64,000 nucleotides of DNA from CBDCYS01 sp965226245 (GCA_965226245.1 CBDDCL010000015.1:1860001-1924000), one strand, 5' to 3'; positions 29,625-38,986 are shown, counted from the stretch's first letter. The notes: a model not told the origin generated them from the sequence alone. Made by a program: numbers and translations.

Positions 29625-32036
29625 TCACCGCTGAGCTGGGCCGCGATTTGCCGCTTGGGTGGTTTCTTTGACGACAAGTTTTACGCTGGCCGGGGGCAGG
29701 TTGTAGGGGGTGGTTTCTTCGTCGGAGAGTTTGGAGGAGGCCAGAATCTCAACCTCGTACTCTCCGGCGGGCGTTGTCGGGGCCGCCTGGCAACGGATCA
29801 CGTAGGCAGTTCGTTCGGTTCCGACCTGAGCCTCCTCGCAACGGACTCCAAGGGGAAGATTCTCGGCCTTGACCGTCACGGGCTGAGTAAACTCCGCGTC
29901 GCGACGAACCGAGCCGGCCCATTCGCCGGAGCCGCCTTGGGAAAGAGTCAGTTCGTTCGCGGGAGGCTCCAGGGAATAGCCATCGACGACATTGATCTCA
30001 ATCGGCTGGGAATAGATCGTCCGCGTGCGCCCCCCGGAACGAATCGCCGCCGTGAGACTCAACTGAGTCCATAGACCAGGCGGCGTGCGCTCGTGAGCGA
30101 CTATCGCGAATTCGCCCCCCTTCGGCCTGCTGTTCTCCTCGTTCACGCGGAGCACAACTGGATCCTCGATGGCCGGCACGACAATCGGTTTCGCCAGGCG
30201 CACGCCGCCGCTCCGGGCCGTGAACTCCCACCGCACCAGGCGGCGCTTGCCTCCCAGCACCAAGCGAAACTTCCTGGCAGTCAGAATCTCCAGCACCGCT
30301 GGCTCTTCGGGCGTGATCATCGCGGGCAGCTCGTAGCCCAGCCAGTCAGCGCGAATCGCCTCTTGCCTCGTTCCCGACACGGTCACCATCAGGCCGGGCC
30401 CTTTTGCGCGGCGTTCGATCACTTTCCCGTCTTCAAGAACGGCTCGTCCGGCGACGCTAAGCTCGAGCACGCTGACCTCCGCGCCGGGTTTGGGCGTCAG
30501 AGTGATGGTTGCGGTTTCGAAGCGGCGCCGTATATTCGTTCTGCCCAGACCCAAGTTTGCTGGGATGTGGCCGCCCTGCACGATAATGTCGTCCGGCGCA
30601 TTCGGCACGGAAAGGTCAATGCTTCCGTCGTAGCCGCGCCGTTCAGCGGTCACTGTCACCACGGCGGACCCACGCAACGGAATATTGACGAACGGCGTAT
30701 CGAGGGTCAGCAGAAAATCAGGAGGTTGCTTTCGTGCGATCAACCGGTAGCTGAACGAAGGACCCCCGCGCTGCAGCAAGTCCTCGACCGAAACCGTCAG
30801 CTTGCGAACTCCCGGCGGAACCTCCAGGTTGATAAAGGGGTGGCTGCTGGTCTGTCCCGTGGTACTGATCACGTAGGGATTCGGGTCGCCCTGATAGGTC
30901 CCGGCCTTCGCGATGACTTCGTTGTTATCGCCGGCTATGGTGAGAACGCCGTAGAGATCGGAACTATCCAGCTCCGCTGATTGCAGCTCGAAGGCCCACT
31001 TTTGCCCTGCTTCCACGTTCAAGCGATAGCGGTCAACCTCTCCTCGATTCGCCAATCGCCCGTTGACAACCGTACCTTCGGGAAGATCCTTCGGATCCGG
31101 CCCGGGCGGCTCAATCACTTCCGGCTCGTCGCCCACGACAAATGGCAAAGAAGCAGGACTATCCGGGACGGAGACGAGTGTTTCTCCGGCCGCGCTCGGA
31201 ACGTGGTCCAGGGTGATCTTCGAACGCCGGGGTTTTGGCAAGTTGCCGCCGAAGAACTCGGCTTCCACTGCTTCTCCTCTTCGCCAGCCAAGAGGGAAAA
31301 CCCCATCGGCGTAAGTGTATTCCGCGATCGTCAGCCGGTAGAAGTCAGCCTTCTGCTGACTGAAGCGCTGATCATGGACCACGACAAAATAATCCCCGTC
31401 CGCCGCAAACCCGGCTTCGACTCGGGCATCGCGGCCCAGCCCCGGGGCATCGTCGCTCCGCGCCAGCCTCTTGCCCGCGCCATCCGAGACTTCGATGAAT
31501 GGGTCGATCGCTGAACCAGAGCGCTCGGCGTCCACTTCGAAAACCAGCCTCTGCCCCTTGGTGGCGTGAAAGCTGTAATAGTCGCGGTCCGGACCCGTGA
31601 GCCGGCCCTGCACCGTAACAGGCAATGAAACTCGCTGGGCCTGCCTCGGGGAGTCGTTGGAGAATTCCTCGGCAAGAGTTTCGGATTCCAGCTCTTCAAT
31701 CTCGGGGAAAGGTCCCACGCCGAAAAACAGCACGTTCGAAAGACCGTCTGTTGTTTGGACACGGACGGGATAGCGGCCGAAGGGCGCATCGGCGGCGATC
31801 TCGATGAGATAAGAAAGCTCCCCGTCGGCGGATTTCTGCCGGGACAGCGGCGTGATTTCAGCCGGAATGGCGGTGACGAGACGCGGGTTGGAGTCGAGGC
31901 TGACTCCTTTGAGAATGAGCCGGGCGGCGGCGCCTCGCTGCCCGCCACTGGGGCGAATCTCTTCCAGAACAGGCTGCGCCGGCGTGCGGATTCCCGCGGC
32001 GATAAGCAGCACGAATAAGAAGAATGTCCGTGGCAT
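29625..32036 (-). CDS. Large exported protein with IPT/TIG-like and PPC domains
   Basis: 803 residues with a signal peptide (FFLFVLLIAAGIRTPAQ). The next domain, starting PVLEEIRPSGGQRGAAARLILKG-like, resembles the IPT/TIG-type immunoglobulin fold. Two segments match bacterial pre-peptidase C-terminal (PPC) beta domains: GRLTGPDRDYYSFHATKGQR and NGRLANRGEVDRYRLNVEAG, each with the characteristic D.Y.F/L pattern. The rest is beta-rich Ig-like sequence to the end. No catalytic domain is seen. Such proteins in acidobacteria and planctomycetes often neighbour cytochrome-domain genes, but none is adjacent here. Probably a periplasmic or surface binding protein; ligand unknown. Confidence 0.8.
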   Translation of the reverse strand: MPRTFFLFVLLIAAGIRTPAQPVLEEIRPSGGQRGAAARLILKGVSLDSNPRLVTAIPAEITPLSRQKSADGELSYLIEIAADAPFGRYPVRVQTTDGLSNVLFFGVGPFPEIEELESETLAEEFSNDSPRQAQRVSLPVTVQGRLTGPDRDYYSFHATKGQRLVFEVDAERSGSAIDPFIEVSDGAGKRLARSDDAPGLGRDARVEAGFAADGDYFVVVHDQRFSQQKADFYRLTIAEYTYADGVFPLGWRRGEAVEAEFFGGNLPKPRRSKITLDHVPSAAGETLVSVPDSPASLPFVVGDEPEVIEPPGPDPKDLPEGTVVNGRLANRGEVDRYRLNVEAGQKWAFELQSAELDSSDLYGVLTIAGDNNEVIAKAGTYQGDPNPYVISTTGQTSSHPFINLEVPPGVRKLTVSVEDLLQRGGPSFSYRLIARKQPPDFLLTLDTPFVNIPLRGSAVVTVTAERRGYDGSIDLSVPNAPDDIIVQGGHIPANLGLGRTNIRRRFETATITLTPKPGAEVSVLELSVAGRAVLEDGKVIERRAKGPGLMVTVSGTRQEAIRADWLGYELPAMITPEEPAVLEILTARKFRLVLGGKRRLVRWEFTARSGGVRLAKPIVVPAIEDPVVLRVNEENSRPKGGEFAIVAHERTPPGLWTQLSLTAAIRSGGRTRTIYSQPIEINVVDGYSLEPPANELTLSQGGSGEWAGSVRRDAEFTQPVTVKAENLPLGVRCEEAQVGTERTAYVIRCQAAPTTPAGEYEVEILASSKLSDEETTPYNLPPASVKLVVKETTQAANRGPAQR

Positions 32037-32256
32037 CTTATGAGCGTTTCGCTGGTCTGGTCCTAGTTTACACAGTTCAAGAACTGTCTGTGCGGCAGCC
32101 GGTCTCGCGGACCATCGCGCGAGCTAGCAGCAGGGACGACGGTCCCCTGACGCCGGGTTCCAACACTTGCGGCGCACTTCGTGTGTTTCCCCGAGCCCAA
32201 CCGCCGGCTCGTCGCCTCGGGCTTCGATACCTCATTTATCGTACCCTGGTAGTAGG

Positions 32257-33156
32257 ATGTCATCCGGCCCCTTCACGCCTGGAACGTACCGTCCTCCGGC
32301 CGTTCAGCCAGCCCCGATCGAGCCCTCCTGGAACGGCGGTTACCGTTTGGGGCCTCCGCCTCGGGTGGTGCGCAAGCCCCGGATCTGGCTGCACATCCTG
32401 CTGTTTGTATTGACGGTGTGGACGACCTCTTTATTCGGTGCGGTCTATTCGGTGTGCCTGATGTCCATCCTGACCGCTCACGAATTTGGTCATTATTTCG
32501 CGGCTCGCTACCATCGGGTTCAGGCGAGCTTGCCGTATTTTATTCCACTGCCGGTCGGTTTTTTTGGAACACTCGGGGCCGTGATACGAATGTCCCCATA
32601 CATTCCAAACCGCCGGGCGATGTTCGACATCGCCGCGGCCGGTCCAATCGCGGGACTCGTCATCGCTCTGCCGGTAGCCTTCATCGGAGTCGCAACGTCC
32701 GAATACGGCACTCCTGACATGGAGGGGTCCTTGATACTGGGCGACCCACTGATGTTTAAAGTGATGGAGTGGATTATTTCCGGAGGGCGGCCTGAAGGCG
32801 CCGATCTCTATCTCAACGAAATGGCCTATGCGGGATGGGTTGGACTATTCGTGACGGCGCTGAATCTCTTGCCGATTGGTCAACTCGACGGCGGGCATAT
32901 TAGTTACGCGGTCTTCGCGGCCAAGAGCCGCTTCCTGGCCGCAACGGCCTTCGCGGGGCTCGTGTACATCAGTATCTTCATGAGCCCAGCCTACATTCTG
33001 TTCGTCGTTTTACTATTGAGCTTTGGAATCAAGCACCCGCCAACAATGAACGACTTCATGCCGCTCAATCGCCCGAGACGCGTTGTTGGTGCGGTCCTCC
33101 TATTGGTTTTTATTCTCTGTTTCACTCCGGTCCCATTCGACAAGTTCCGGTTCTAG
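32257..33156 (+). CDS. M50 (site-2 protease) family membrane metalloprotease
   Basis: 299 residues from ATG 32257; earlier in-frame codons are low-quality coding. About 6 transmembrane segments. The zinc motif HEFGH lies in ILTAHEFGHYFAARYH, and the third ligand in NLLPIGQLDGGH, the classic S2P pair. The protein has the proline-rich N-terminal cytosolic region seen in bacterial relatives. S2P proteases cut transmembrane anti-sigma factors or similar substrates within the membrane; no sigma/anti-sigma pair lies nearby, so the target is unknown. Confidence 0.92.
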   Translation: MSSGPFTPGTYRPPAVQPAPIEPSWNGGYRLGPPPRVVRKPRIWLHILLFVLTVWTTSLFGAVYSVCLMSILTAHEFGHYFAARYHRVQASLPYFIPLPVGFFGTLGAVIRMSPYIPNRRAMFDIAAAGPIAGLVIALPVAFIGVATSEYGTPDMEGSLILGDPLMFKVMEWIISGGRPEGADLYLNEMAYAGWVGLFVTALNLLPIGQLDGGHISYAVFAAKSRFLAATAFAGLVYISIFMSPAYILFVVLLLSFGIKHPPTMNDFMPLNRPRRVVGAVLLLVFILCFTPVPFDKFRF

Positions 33157-33628
33157 AGCCGTTCGCGAATCATGCCGCAACTTGATCGGGTCCGTCAAAT
33201 TGGATGCTGAGTGAGCAGATTTGAGCGGATTTCAGAAAATTCGCACTTTTTGGCCGTCCGGGCACACTTCTCCTTCACTTGAATTGCGGAAACGCCGGTG
33301 TGGCGCGTGGTGTCTAGCGCCGCGGGCCGGAGGAACCGACGAATCATCTTGCAAGAAGACCGGGTTCGGCGACCTGCTCTTGCCTTCTAAACGGTCGTGT
33401 TGGTCCAGTGCATTCCTGCCGGCCGCTGATCTCATTGTAAGGGGTGTGTCAAGTCGGGCCGGAAAGTCTCTGGGTTGGTGCGGGATTTGGATGAGAAAGG
33501 CGCTGCAAGCACAGTGTCTGTTCGACCTTTGGGTCTTCGGTAAGCAGTACAGGCGTCGACATGAGTGTCGACGCGGCAAGCTAAGAGCTTGCGCCACGTG
33601 GCGCGGTTGTAGTCGTCGGCGGTACGCG
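33157..33628 (-). repeat. Gene-free spacer with dispersed repeat family A, copy 2 (33223-33465)
   Basis: 33223-33465 is the reverse-complement counterpart of 10121-10418. It keeps GCGGATTTCAGAAAATTCGC, CACTTCTCCTTCACTTGAAT and ATTGTAAGGGGTGTGTCAAG. After it, CAGGCGTCGACATGAGTGTCGACG near 33551 contains a GTCGAC palindrome pair. No gene is supported. Confidence 0.7.
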
Positions 33629-34390
33629 TCAGGCTCGCTGCAACTCGCTCCACAGCGCCTGGTAGTAGCGCAGGAAGCGGTCCGGCTCTTTGCTCTCCTG
33701 GCCGACTTCGCAAAGCGTGTAGCGGTCGTATCCGGATTTCTTGAGCAGATGGAAGAACTCGCGGTAGGGGTAACCGCTCACCAGCTCAGTGATATGGCAG
33801 TTCTTGATGTAGGGCCCGAGAAGGTCGAAGCTATTTTTGACTGAACCGTTGACGACATCGGTCGCATTCGAGTTCCAGCAGACGCCGACCGAGGGGTGTC
33901 CGCAAACTTCCATGATCGTGCTCATGTTCGGGGGCAAGCGCGTGCCTCGTCCGTGGGCTTCGACCCAGATTTCGACCCCCTTACGCTCGCCCAACTCGCC
34001 GCACTCGCGAAGCGACTCGCCGATCCGTTGCAGCGTCACCCGCTCGGGAACACCCTCGGGAAAGCCGTTCGGCCGCACCTTAATGCCCCAACAGCCAAGA
34101 TCGTGGGCCAGGTCGATGAAGCGCCCGGCTTCTTCGATGTTATCCCTGCGCACCTTCGGGTCAGCGGATTGAAACTCGCAGGTCGTACCCAAACTCAGCA
34201 GCCGGACTTTGCTGCGGTTGAAACGATCCCGGACTCTCTCACGCTCCTGCGCGGTGAGCGAGGGCTCGACACCGTGTTTGTGGGTCGTACGCAACTCGAC
34301 GGCCTCGAACCGCGCCGCTTCGAGCCTTGCGATCATGGTTTCGATATCCCAGCTTCGTCCGATGTTGTAGCTGACAAGTCCGAGTCTCAT
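33629..34390 (-). CDS. Sugar phosphate isomerase/epimerase (xylose-isomerase-like TIM barrel)
   Basis: 253 residues from ATG 34390 (MRLGLVSYNIGRSWD). The barrel begins with RLGLVSYN and has EAVELRTTHKHGVEP, GIKVRPNGFPEG, VEIWVEAHGRGT, VGVCWNSNATDV and NCHITELV, which supply the metal-binding Glu, His and Asp positions of this AP-endonuclease-2 fold. Members isomerise sugars or inositols; substrate unknown. The 14 residues upstream (from 34429) are probably not translated. Confidence 0.85.
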   Translation of the reverse strand: MRLGLVSYNIGRSWDIETMIARLEAARFEAVELRTTHKHGVEPSLTAQERERVRDRFNRSKVRLLSLGTTCEFQSADPKVRRDNIEEAGRFIDLAHDLGCWGIKVRPNGFPEGVPERVTLQRIGESLRECGELGERKGVEIWVEAHGRGTRLPPNMSTIMEVCGHPSVGVCWNSNATDVVNGSVKNSFDLLGPYIKNCHITELVSGYPYREFFHLLKKSGYDRYTLCEVGQESKEPDRFLRYYQALWSELQRA

Positions 34391-34835
34391 TGAGGCTGCC
34401 CCCCGCGATATGTTACCACCTTCAGGCATTGAGCCATCGACTTTCCTCCTTGAAATCCATGTTTTCCTCAGCTCTATTGCTTGTTCTCAATTGCCGCCCT
34501 TGAGATTCATTGGTCTTCCGGGTTCTTAGTGGCTGCTGTGGGGTTGCACGATCGGGGCCTTTGTCAGCCGGCCTCGCCCTGCGCTTAAGCCGCTCGTCTG
34601 GCAGCATCCCGGAGAGACGAGGCAGGAGATGAAATGAGGAGGCTCGCCGGGGAAGTGAGTTAAGCTTCCGGCGAAGGGCTTCGCCGGCGCCGCTTCAAAA
34701 GCGGGCTTTCGAGCTGCTGGGCCTGTAGCCAGAAAAGAATCTCACCGGCCACCTTTCCGCCGCAGAATCAACGCCTTACTGTCGTGATTCCCGTGGAACT
34801 TCGGTTTAGTTGGGCGTACCAGATCCCGCGATCCG
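34391..34835. other. Gene-free spacer
   Basis: I see no supported gene. A small hairpin, CCGGCGAAGGGCTTCGCCGG, lies near 34670-34690. The only open frames are short and without ribosome-binding sites. Confidence 0.5.
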
Positions 34836-35840
34836 TCAGTCCATGCTTAGCATACCGGCGATGTTCCGCTTCGGCACGTACCCGACCGGAATCTTCTCGA
34901 CCACCTTCATCGTCTTGTTGTCCACCACGACCGTTTCATCCGCCCCGGCGACGGCTACATAAAGACTCTTGCCGTCCGGCGTGATGGTGAGCCAATCCGG
35001 GTGAGGGCCGACATCCACCACCTTCAGCAGCTTGTAATCCGGCAGCGAGTAGGCAACCACACAGTGGTAGTACTTGCTGGTGGCCCACAGCATCTTCCCG
35101 TCCGGCGTAATGGCCAACCCGTGTGACGGCGACCCCTGCAAGACCTGCGTTTCCTTCTCGTGACCTGGCGGGTCTGGAAGCGTGATTCGCTGGGTCTCCT
35201 TGCGCGCCCCAAAATCGACCACCGCGAACCCGTGGAAATTGGAGAGCTGGACGATGATATCTTTCGTCGACCCGTCCGGATTCGTGGTGAAAGCCATCGG
35301 CCGGATGCCGGCGCTCAGCGTCAGCGTCCAGGCAACGGTATCGGTGGAAGTGTCGATGACGCTGATGGTCCGCGCCGGAATCGACCCGGCGACCGCATGC
35401 TTGCCGTCCGGCGTCACATAGACGTTGTGGATTCGGCCTTGGACGGGAATGCTCTTTACGTTCCTCAGCGACGCGGTATCGATGACATCCACGGCGCCCG
35501 GGGCCTCCGCAATCCCGACGTAGACTTTCGCGCCGTCCTTCGCCACAGCGACGTTGTTGGGGCGGCCGCTCAACGGAATCCGCTTGAAGACCTCGAGGGT
35601 CTTCGCGGCCACCACGTCCAGCGTCGTCAGCGATTCATTGGTGACGTAAATGCGGCTTCCGTCGGGAGCGATCGTGATGCCGTGCGGCACCTCGATATCC
35701 TCGATCACCCCAACCACTTTGTTGGTTGCGGGGTCGATCACATGAATGTTGTCGCCGGCGGCGTTCGTCTGGAGAACGCGGACGACGCCCGCGGCCAGCG
35801 ACGTTGCCGCCACAAGTGTTGCGATCATCGTACGTATCAT
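34836..35840 (-). CDS. YVTN-family beta-propeller protein, exported
   Basis: 334 residues from ATG 35840, which overlaps the stop of the cytochrome gene (ATGA), so the pair is translationally coupled. Signal peptide MIATLVAATSLAAGV. Seven or so blade repeats of the YVTN type: HGITIAPDGSRIYVTNES, NNVAVAKDGAKVYVGIAE, HNVYVTPDGKHAVAG, HGLAITPDGKMLWAT, WLTITPDGKSLYVAVAG. Such propellers bind ligands or partner proteins and are often next to c-type cytochromes in periplasmic oxidation systems. Catalytic activity is not indicated. Confidence 0.9.
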   Translation of the reverse strand: MIRTMIATLVAATSLAAGVVRVLQTNAAGDNIHVIDPATNKVVGVIEDIEVPHGITIAPDGSRIYVTNESLTTLDVVAAKTLEVFKRIPLSGRPNNVAVAKDGAKVYVGIAEAPGAVDVIDTASLRNVKSIPVQGRIHNVYVTPDGKHAVAGSIPARTISVIDTSTDTVAWTLTLSAGIRPMAFTTNPDGSTKDIIVQLSNFHGFAVVDFGARKETQRITLPDPPGHEKETQVLQGSPSHGLAITPDGKMLWATSKYYHCVVAYSLPDYKLLKVVDVGPHPDWLTITPDGKSLYVAVAGADETVVVDNKTMKVVEKIPVGYVPKRNIAGMLSMD

Positions 35841-36283
35841 CGGGAACCTCCATGGGCCTGGCCGCGCACCCAGGCGGCCAGCGTTTGCCATTCTGGATCG
35901 CTCTGTGATTTCCAGTGTTTGCCGCCCGCATGGAAGCGGTCGCCACCCGCGGCCTCCGCCAGCGGATGCAGCAGCAGAGGGCTCTTCATTGGATCCCCCG
36001 GCACGACGAACAGCTTCCAGGCTTCAAAGTTCTGGCGCGACTGTTCGTCGTCCCAGTTGGCGGCTCCTGGCGTGAGCTCTTGCAAGGGCGGACTGCGATG
36101 CCTGTGACAAGTCACGCAGCGCGCGTGCCCCGGGCGCTTGTTGAGGAAGATGGGCTGCACTCTTTCCTTGAAAAAGGAGTAGTCCAGGGAGGGCGCGGCA
36201 GGCGGCGAAGAGGCAGGTTGTTGAGCAAACAACGCCACGCTTGCCAGCAGGAAAAGGCTGGCCCGGTTGAGGAAACAGAACAC
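35837..36283 (-). CDS. Small periplasmic c-type cytochrome
   Basis: 148 residues with a signal peptide (SLFLLASVALFAQQ). One haem-attachment motif, CVTCH, follows the typical PIFLNKRPGHARCVTCH entry helix. Methionines further on (DPMKSPLL) could provide the axial ligand, and WQTLAAWVRG closes the fold in the way cytochrome-like domains of acidobacterial and planctomycete proteins do. It overlaps the beta-propeller gene by four bases and is likely to work with it in electron transfer outside the inner membrane. Confidence 0.82.
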   Translation of the reverse strand: MFCFLNRASLFLLASVALFAQQPASSPPAAPSLDYSFFKERVQPIFLNKRPGHARCVTCHRHRSPPLQELTPGAANWDDEQSRQNFEAWKLFVVPGDPMKSPLLLHPLAEAAGGDRFHAGGKHWKSQSDPEWQTLAAWVRGQAHGGSR

Positions 36284-36338
36284 GGCATACCCTCCTTTGA
36301 GAGACCATTGTATACCCTCAAGGGCTGCACCATCCGCA

Positions 36339-36428
36339 CTAGGCTACAAACCACACCATGAATACGATCATCGCAATGCCGGCGAACGGGATGAATACTG
36401 CAATTACTTCTGGTCCGATTGGTCCCAT
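36339..36428 (-). CDS. 29-residue single-span membrane peptide
   Basis: The minus strand reads ATG 36428 to TAG 36339. AGGAGG stands six bases before the ATG, a near-perfect ribosome-binding site. The peptide begins MGPIGPE, then has about 20 hydrophobic residues (VIAVFIPFAGIAMIVFMVW) and ends FVA. It lies 55 bases upstream of the cytochrome gene on the same strand, so it may be the first gene of that unit. Its size is like small regulatory or complex-stabilising membrane peptides; function unknown. Confidence 0.65.
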   Translation of the reverse strand: MGPIGPEVIAVFIPFAGIAMIVFMVWFVA

Positions 36429-36588
36429 ACAAGTCCTCCTTGCGCTTACTGTGAACCAGTGCAGGGGTTGCTCGGCTGGCCCCGGCTCGATCCATCAGAA
36501 CGCGATCTCAATTCCATAACGATTCAGCGGCCCGGCGGGTTAACAGCTTGTACGAAAGAAAACCAAAACAATCCGGCAAACAACCATC

Positions 36589-37164
36589 TCAACGGTCGCC
36601 GGACGGCCCTTGGTAGCGGAAGCAGTCCGTCGTATGATCGTTGACCATCCCGACCGCTTGCATGAAGGCATAGCAGATCGTCGATCCCACAAAGTTGAAC
36701 CCGCGTTTCTTGAGGTCCTTGCTCAGGGCATCCGACTCTTTACTGGTGGCGGGAACCTGTTGCAAGCTTTTCCAAGCATTGCGGATTGGCTTGCCGCCGA
36801 CGAACTCCCACAGATAGGCGTCCAGCGAACCAAACTCCTTCTGAACAGCCATCGCCGCTTTGGCGTTCCGAATCGCGGATGCGATCTTGAGGCGGTTACG
36901 GACGATCCCGCTGTTCCGCAGCAGGCTGCCGGCCTTTGCCGGGCGAAAGCGCGCCACCTTCGCCATCTCGAAGCCCGCGAAGGCTGCGCGGTAGGCTGGG
37001 CGCTTTTTGAGGATGGTTACCCAGCTTAGCCCGGCCTGGGCCCCTTCGAGAATCAGGAACTCAAACAGTTTCCGGTCATCATGAAGCGGCACGCCCCATT
37101 CGTTGTCGTGATAATCGATCTCGATTGGGGTCTTGGCCCAACTGCAACGGGTTTGCTCTGGCAT
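36589..37164 (-). CDS. tag: DNA-3-methyladenine glycosylase I
   Basis: 191 residues from ATG 37164 (MPEQTRCSWAK); 16 upstream codons are open but not family-like. Landmarks of Tag: RCSWAK at the N-terminus (Cys zinc ligand), YHDNEWGVPLHDD, FEFLILEGAQAGLSW with the catalytic-pocket Glu, TILKKRPAYRAAF, and the C-terminal GFNFVGSTICYAFMQAVGMV with HTTDC supplying further zinc ligands. It removes 3-methyladenine from alkylated DNA. Monocistronic; no ada-like gene nearby. Confidence 0.93.
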   Translation of the reverse strand: MPEQTRCSWAKTPIEIDYHDNEWGVPLHDDRKLFEFLILEGAQAGLSWVTILKKRPAYRAAFAGFEMAKVARFRPAKAGSLLRNSGIVRNRLKIASAIRNAKAAMAVQKEFGSLDAYLWEFVGGKPIRNAWKSLQQVPATSKESDALSKDLKKRGFNFVGSTICYAFMQAVGMVNDHTTDCFRYQGPSGDR

Positions 37165-37458
37165 GTCGAATGTCTCGATTGTGCAAAGTTTCTTGCCATT
37201 CCCGAACTGCACTACACCTGTTGGGAATTCTCGCGTAACTGGCCTTGACTCCCGAGTTTCCTAGCTGGCTCCTGAACGGGATATCGATCTCGAATTAAGC
37301 CACGCCTGTATGATTTCATTGACGAGATTCTGGGCCTCGTCTAGCGACATTGGATCAGGGGGTGCCGGTTCCTTGTCGCGTCCGTGGCGCGCATCTGCAC
37401 CCAGTACTTTGTAGGAGTTGGCTGTGCGCCTGAAGAGCCGAATTTGAGATTCGGGAGC

Positions 37459-38049
37459 TCATTTCCGCTTTACTAGCTTATGCAGACCGCCGCAGTCACG
37501 CTCCACAATCTCGAGCATGATGTATAAATTCCGCCATGTATGAGCCAACTTGCCGTATAGCGTTAGAGCCTCCCGAATATTGTCACTCTCGTCGGACAGG
37601 TCCACCCACAGACCGATATCCTCGTGAGGCGACGAGCGGGGAAGCCCCACGGAAAGCCGGCCAAATCGAGTAACGACCTGGGTCCCGTGACAGAGCAAAA
37701 TCGGTTCGAGCCTGCCGTCATCATGCAAGCGTACCGGCCCGTGCACGGACACTGGTTCGAAACCTTCAAAATGCAACAAAGCAGCGCCATTGATGACCTC
37801 TAGGAACTCTGCACCGGCGCGATCGACGTCCGACGGATGTTCGTGGGCATTGAGCTTGTCCGACTTGAGATAGAAGGCATTGGCTATCCGGACAATTGAC
37901 CAGTCGACCACGGAAACCTTGACTAGTTCGTTGAGGAATTCCTCAGGCCCCTTAAGTTTGACAAGCCACTCGCTCATGAATCTCGTGCTATTTGACAGTC
38001 TGCCGGCGAGTAGCAGTGCACCCGCGTGATCGCGGATGTAATCTCGCAT
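37459..38049 (-). CDS. Hypothetical protein
   Basis: 196 residues (an internal ATG at 37977 would give 172). Soluble, no signal peptide, acidic and His-containing. I do not recognise a family. Notable segments: LKSDKLNAHEHPSDVDRAG, EGFEPVSVHGPVRLHDDGRL and GLWVDLSDESDNIREALTLY. After its TGA stop the same frame stays open for another ~65 codons down to 37261, with a protein-like composition (see findings). No further gene is supported in 37165-37458. Confidence 0.55.
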   Translation of the reverse strand: MRDYIRDHAGALLLAGRLSNSTRFMSEWLVKLKGPEEFLNELVKVSVVDWSIVRIANAFYLKSDKLNAHEHPSDVDRAGAEFLEVINGAALLHFEGFEPVSVHGPVRLHDDGRLEPILLCHGTQVVTRFGRLSVGLPRSSPHEDIGLWVDLSDESDNIREALTLYGKLAHTWRNLYIMLEIVERDCGGLHKLVKRK

Positions 38050-38086
38050 GGATCAACGCGAATTGGACCGCGCCAAGTGCCGATTT

Positions 38087-38986
38087 CTACCGGGATCTCT
38101 TGATTTCGGCCAGGCGCTTCTTCTTGTAAGCGTCGTATTCTTCTTGCAGCTCCGGGCTCAACGGACCGCCGTAAAGGTCGCTGGCCTTGTGCTTGCCGGT
38201 GAGGAATTTGTTTTTCGTCCAATCGTCTTTGATGTGGATGAGGTCGGCCCGGTCAAGCACTTTTTCGACCAGGTGCGGAGGAATGAAGATGACGCCGGTC
38301 CGGTCGCCCAAAACAACGTCGCCCGGCAGCACGGCCGCGTGGCCAACGTGTACGGGGATGTTGATTCCCACCACAACCACTCCGGTCACCGCTGAAGGAT
38401 GCGGTTTTCGAAAGTAGATCTGCGTCGGCAAATCGTGGGTTCCCTGCAAGTCGCGTATGGTTCCGTCGACAACCGCGCCCTTCCCGGTGGCTCCGTAGAT
38501 CGCTGCTGCCAGATTGTCACCGCCGAAGTTGTGTCCCGGGGCCGCACCCATCAGGTCAACGACCGGAACGTCACCCTTCTGCAAGATGTCGATGACTTTC
38601 TGGGTTGGCCGGTTCGACATGCCCTTGGCCTTGGCATCGGCGTCAATAAACTCCTTGAGGTCGGGGCGCAGCGGCAAGTATTGCGCCGTGACGGCGCGCC
38701 CGACGAGCGTTTTTCCGGGCTTGAGGATCTGGAAATCGCCCGCGAACTGGCGCATGTAACCCTCGCCGCGCAGGACTCCCCAGGCTTCTTCGATCGACAG
38801 CTTCGCCACGCGCTCCAGCAGCGCGTCGGGGACTTTCGGACGCCCGTCCGGAAAACGCTCGTAGGGGTTGAGCTTGGTCAGCTCGATCATCTCGTCCCGG
38901 CTCAGCGAAAGAATCTGACCCGGGGCGGGGGTTATCAGCGCGCAGGCTAGACAGATGGCGAAGGGGATAGTTAGCAGCGATCTCAT
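38087..38986 (-). CDS. Exported RraA-like protein (RraA/dimethylmenaquinone methyltransferase superfamily)
   Basis: 299 residues from ATG 38986. An N-terminal signal sequence (LLTIPFAICLACALITPAPG) precedes the RraA-like fold, whose core shows GRAVTAQYLPLRPD, VVDLMGAAPGHNFGGDNLAAAI, GAVVDGTIRDLQG with the Arg-Asp pair of the active-site cleft, and GDVVLGDRTGVIFIP. Superfamily members are aldolases for 4-hydroxy-2-oxoacids or RNase E inhibitors; the old methyltransferase name is misleading. Export is unusual for either role. Upstream in-frame codons to 39289 lie opposite the rlmB-type gene and are rejected. Confidence 0.85.
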   Translation of the reverse strand: MRSLLTIPFAICLACALITPAPGQILSLSRDEMIELTKLNPYERFPDGRPKVPDALLERVAKLSIEEAWGVLRGEGYMRQFAGDFQILKPGKTLVGRAVTAQYLPLRPDLKEFIDADAKAKGMSNRPTQKVIDILQKGDVPVVDLMGAAPGHNFGGDNLAAAIYGATGKGAVVDGTIRDLQGTHDLPTQIYFRKPHPSAVTGVVVVGINIPVHVGHAAVLPGDVVLGDRTGVIFIPPHLVEKVLDRADLIHIKDDWTKNKFLTGKHKASDLYGGPLSPELQEEYDAYKKKRLAEIKRSR

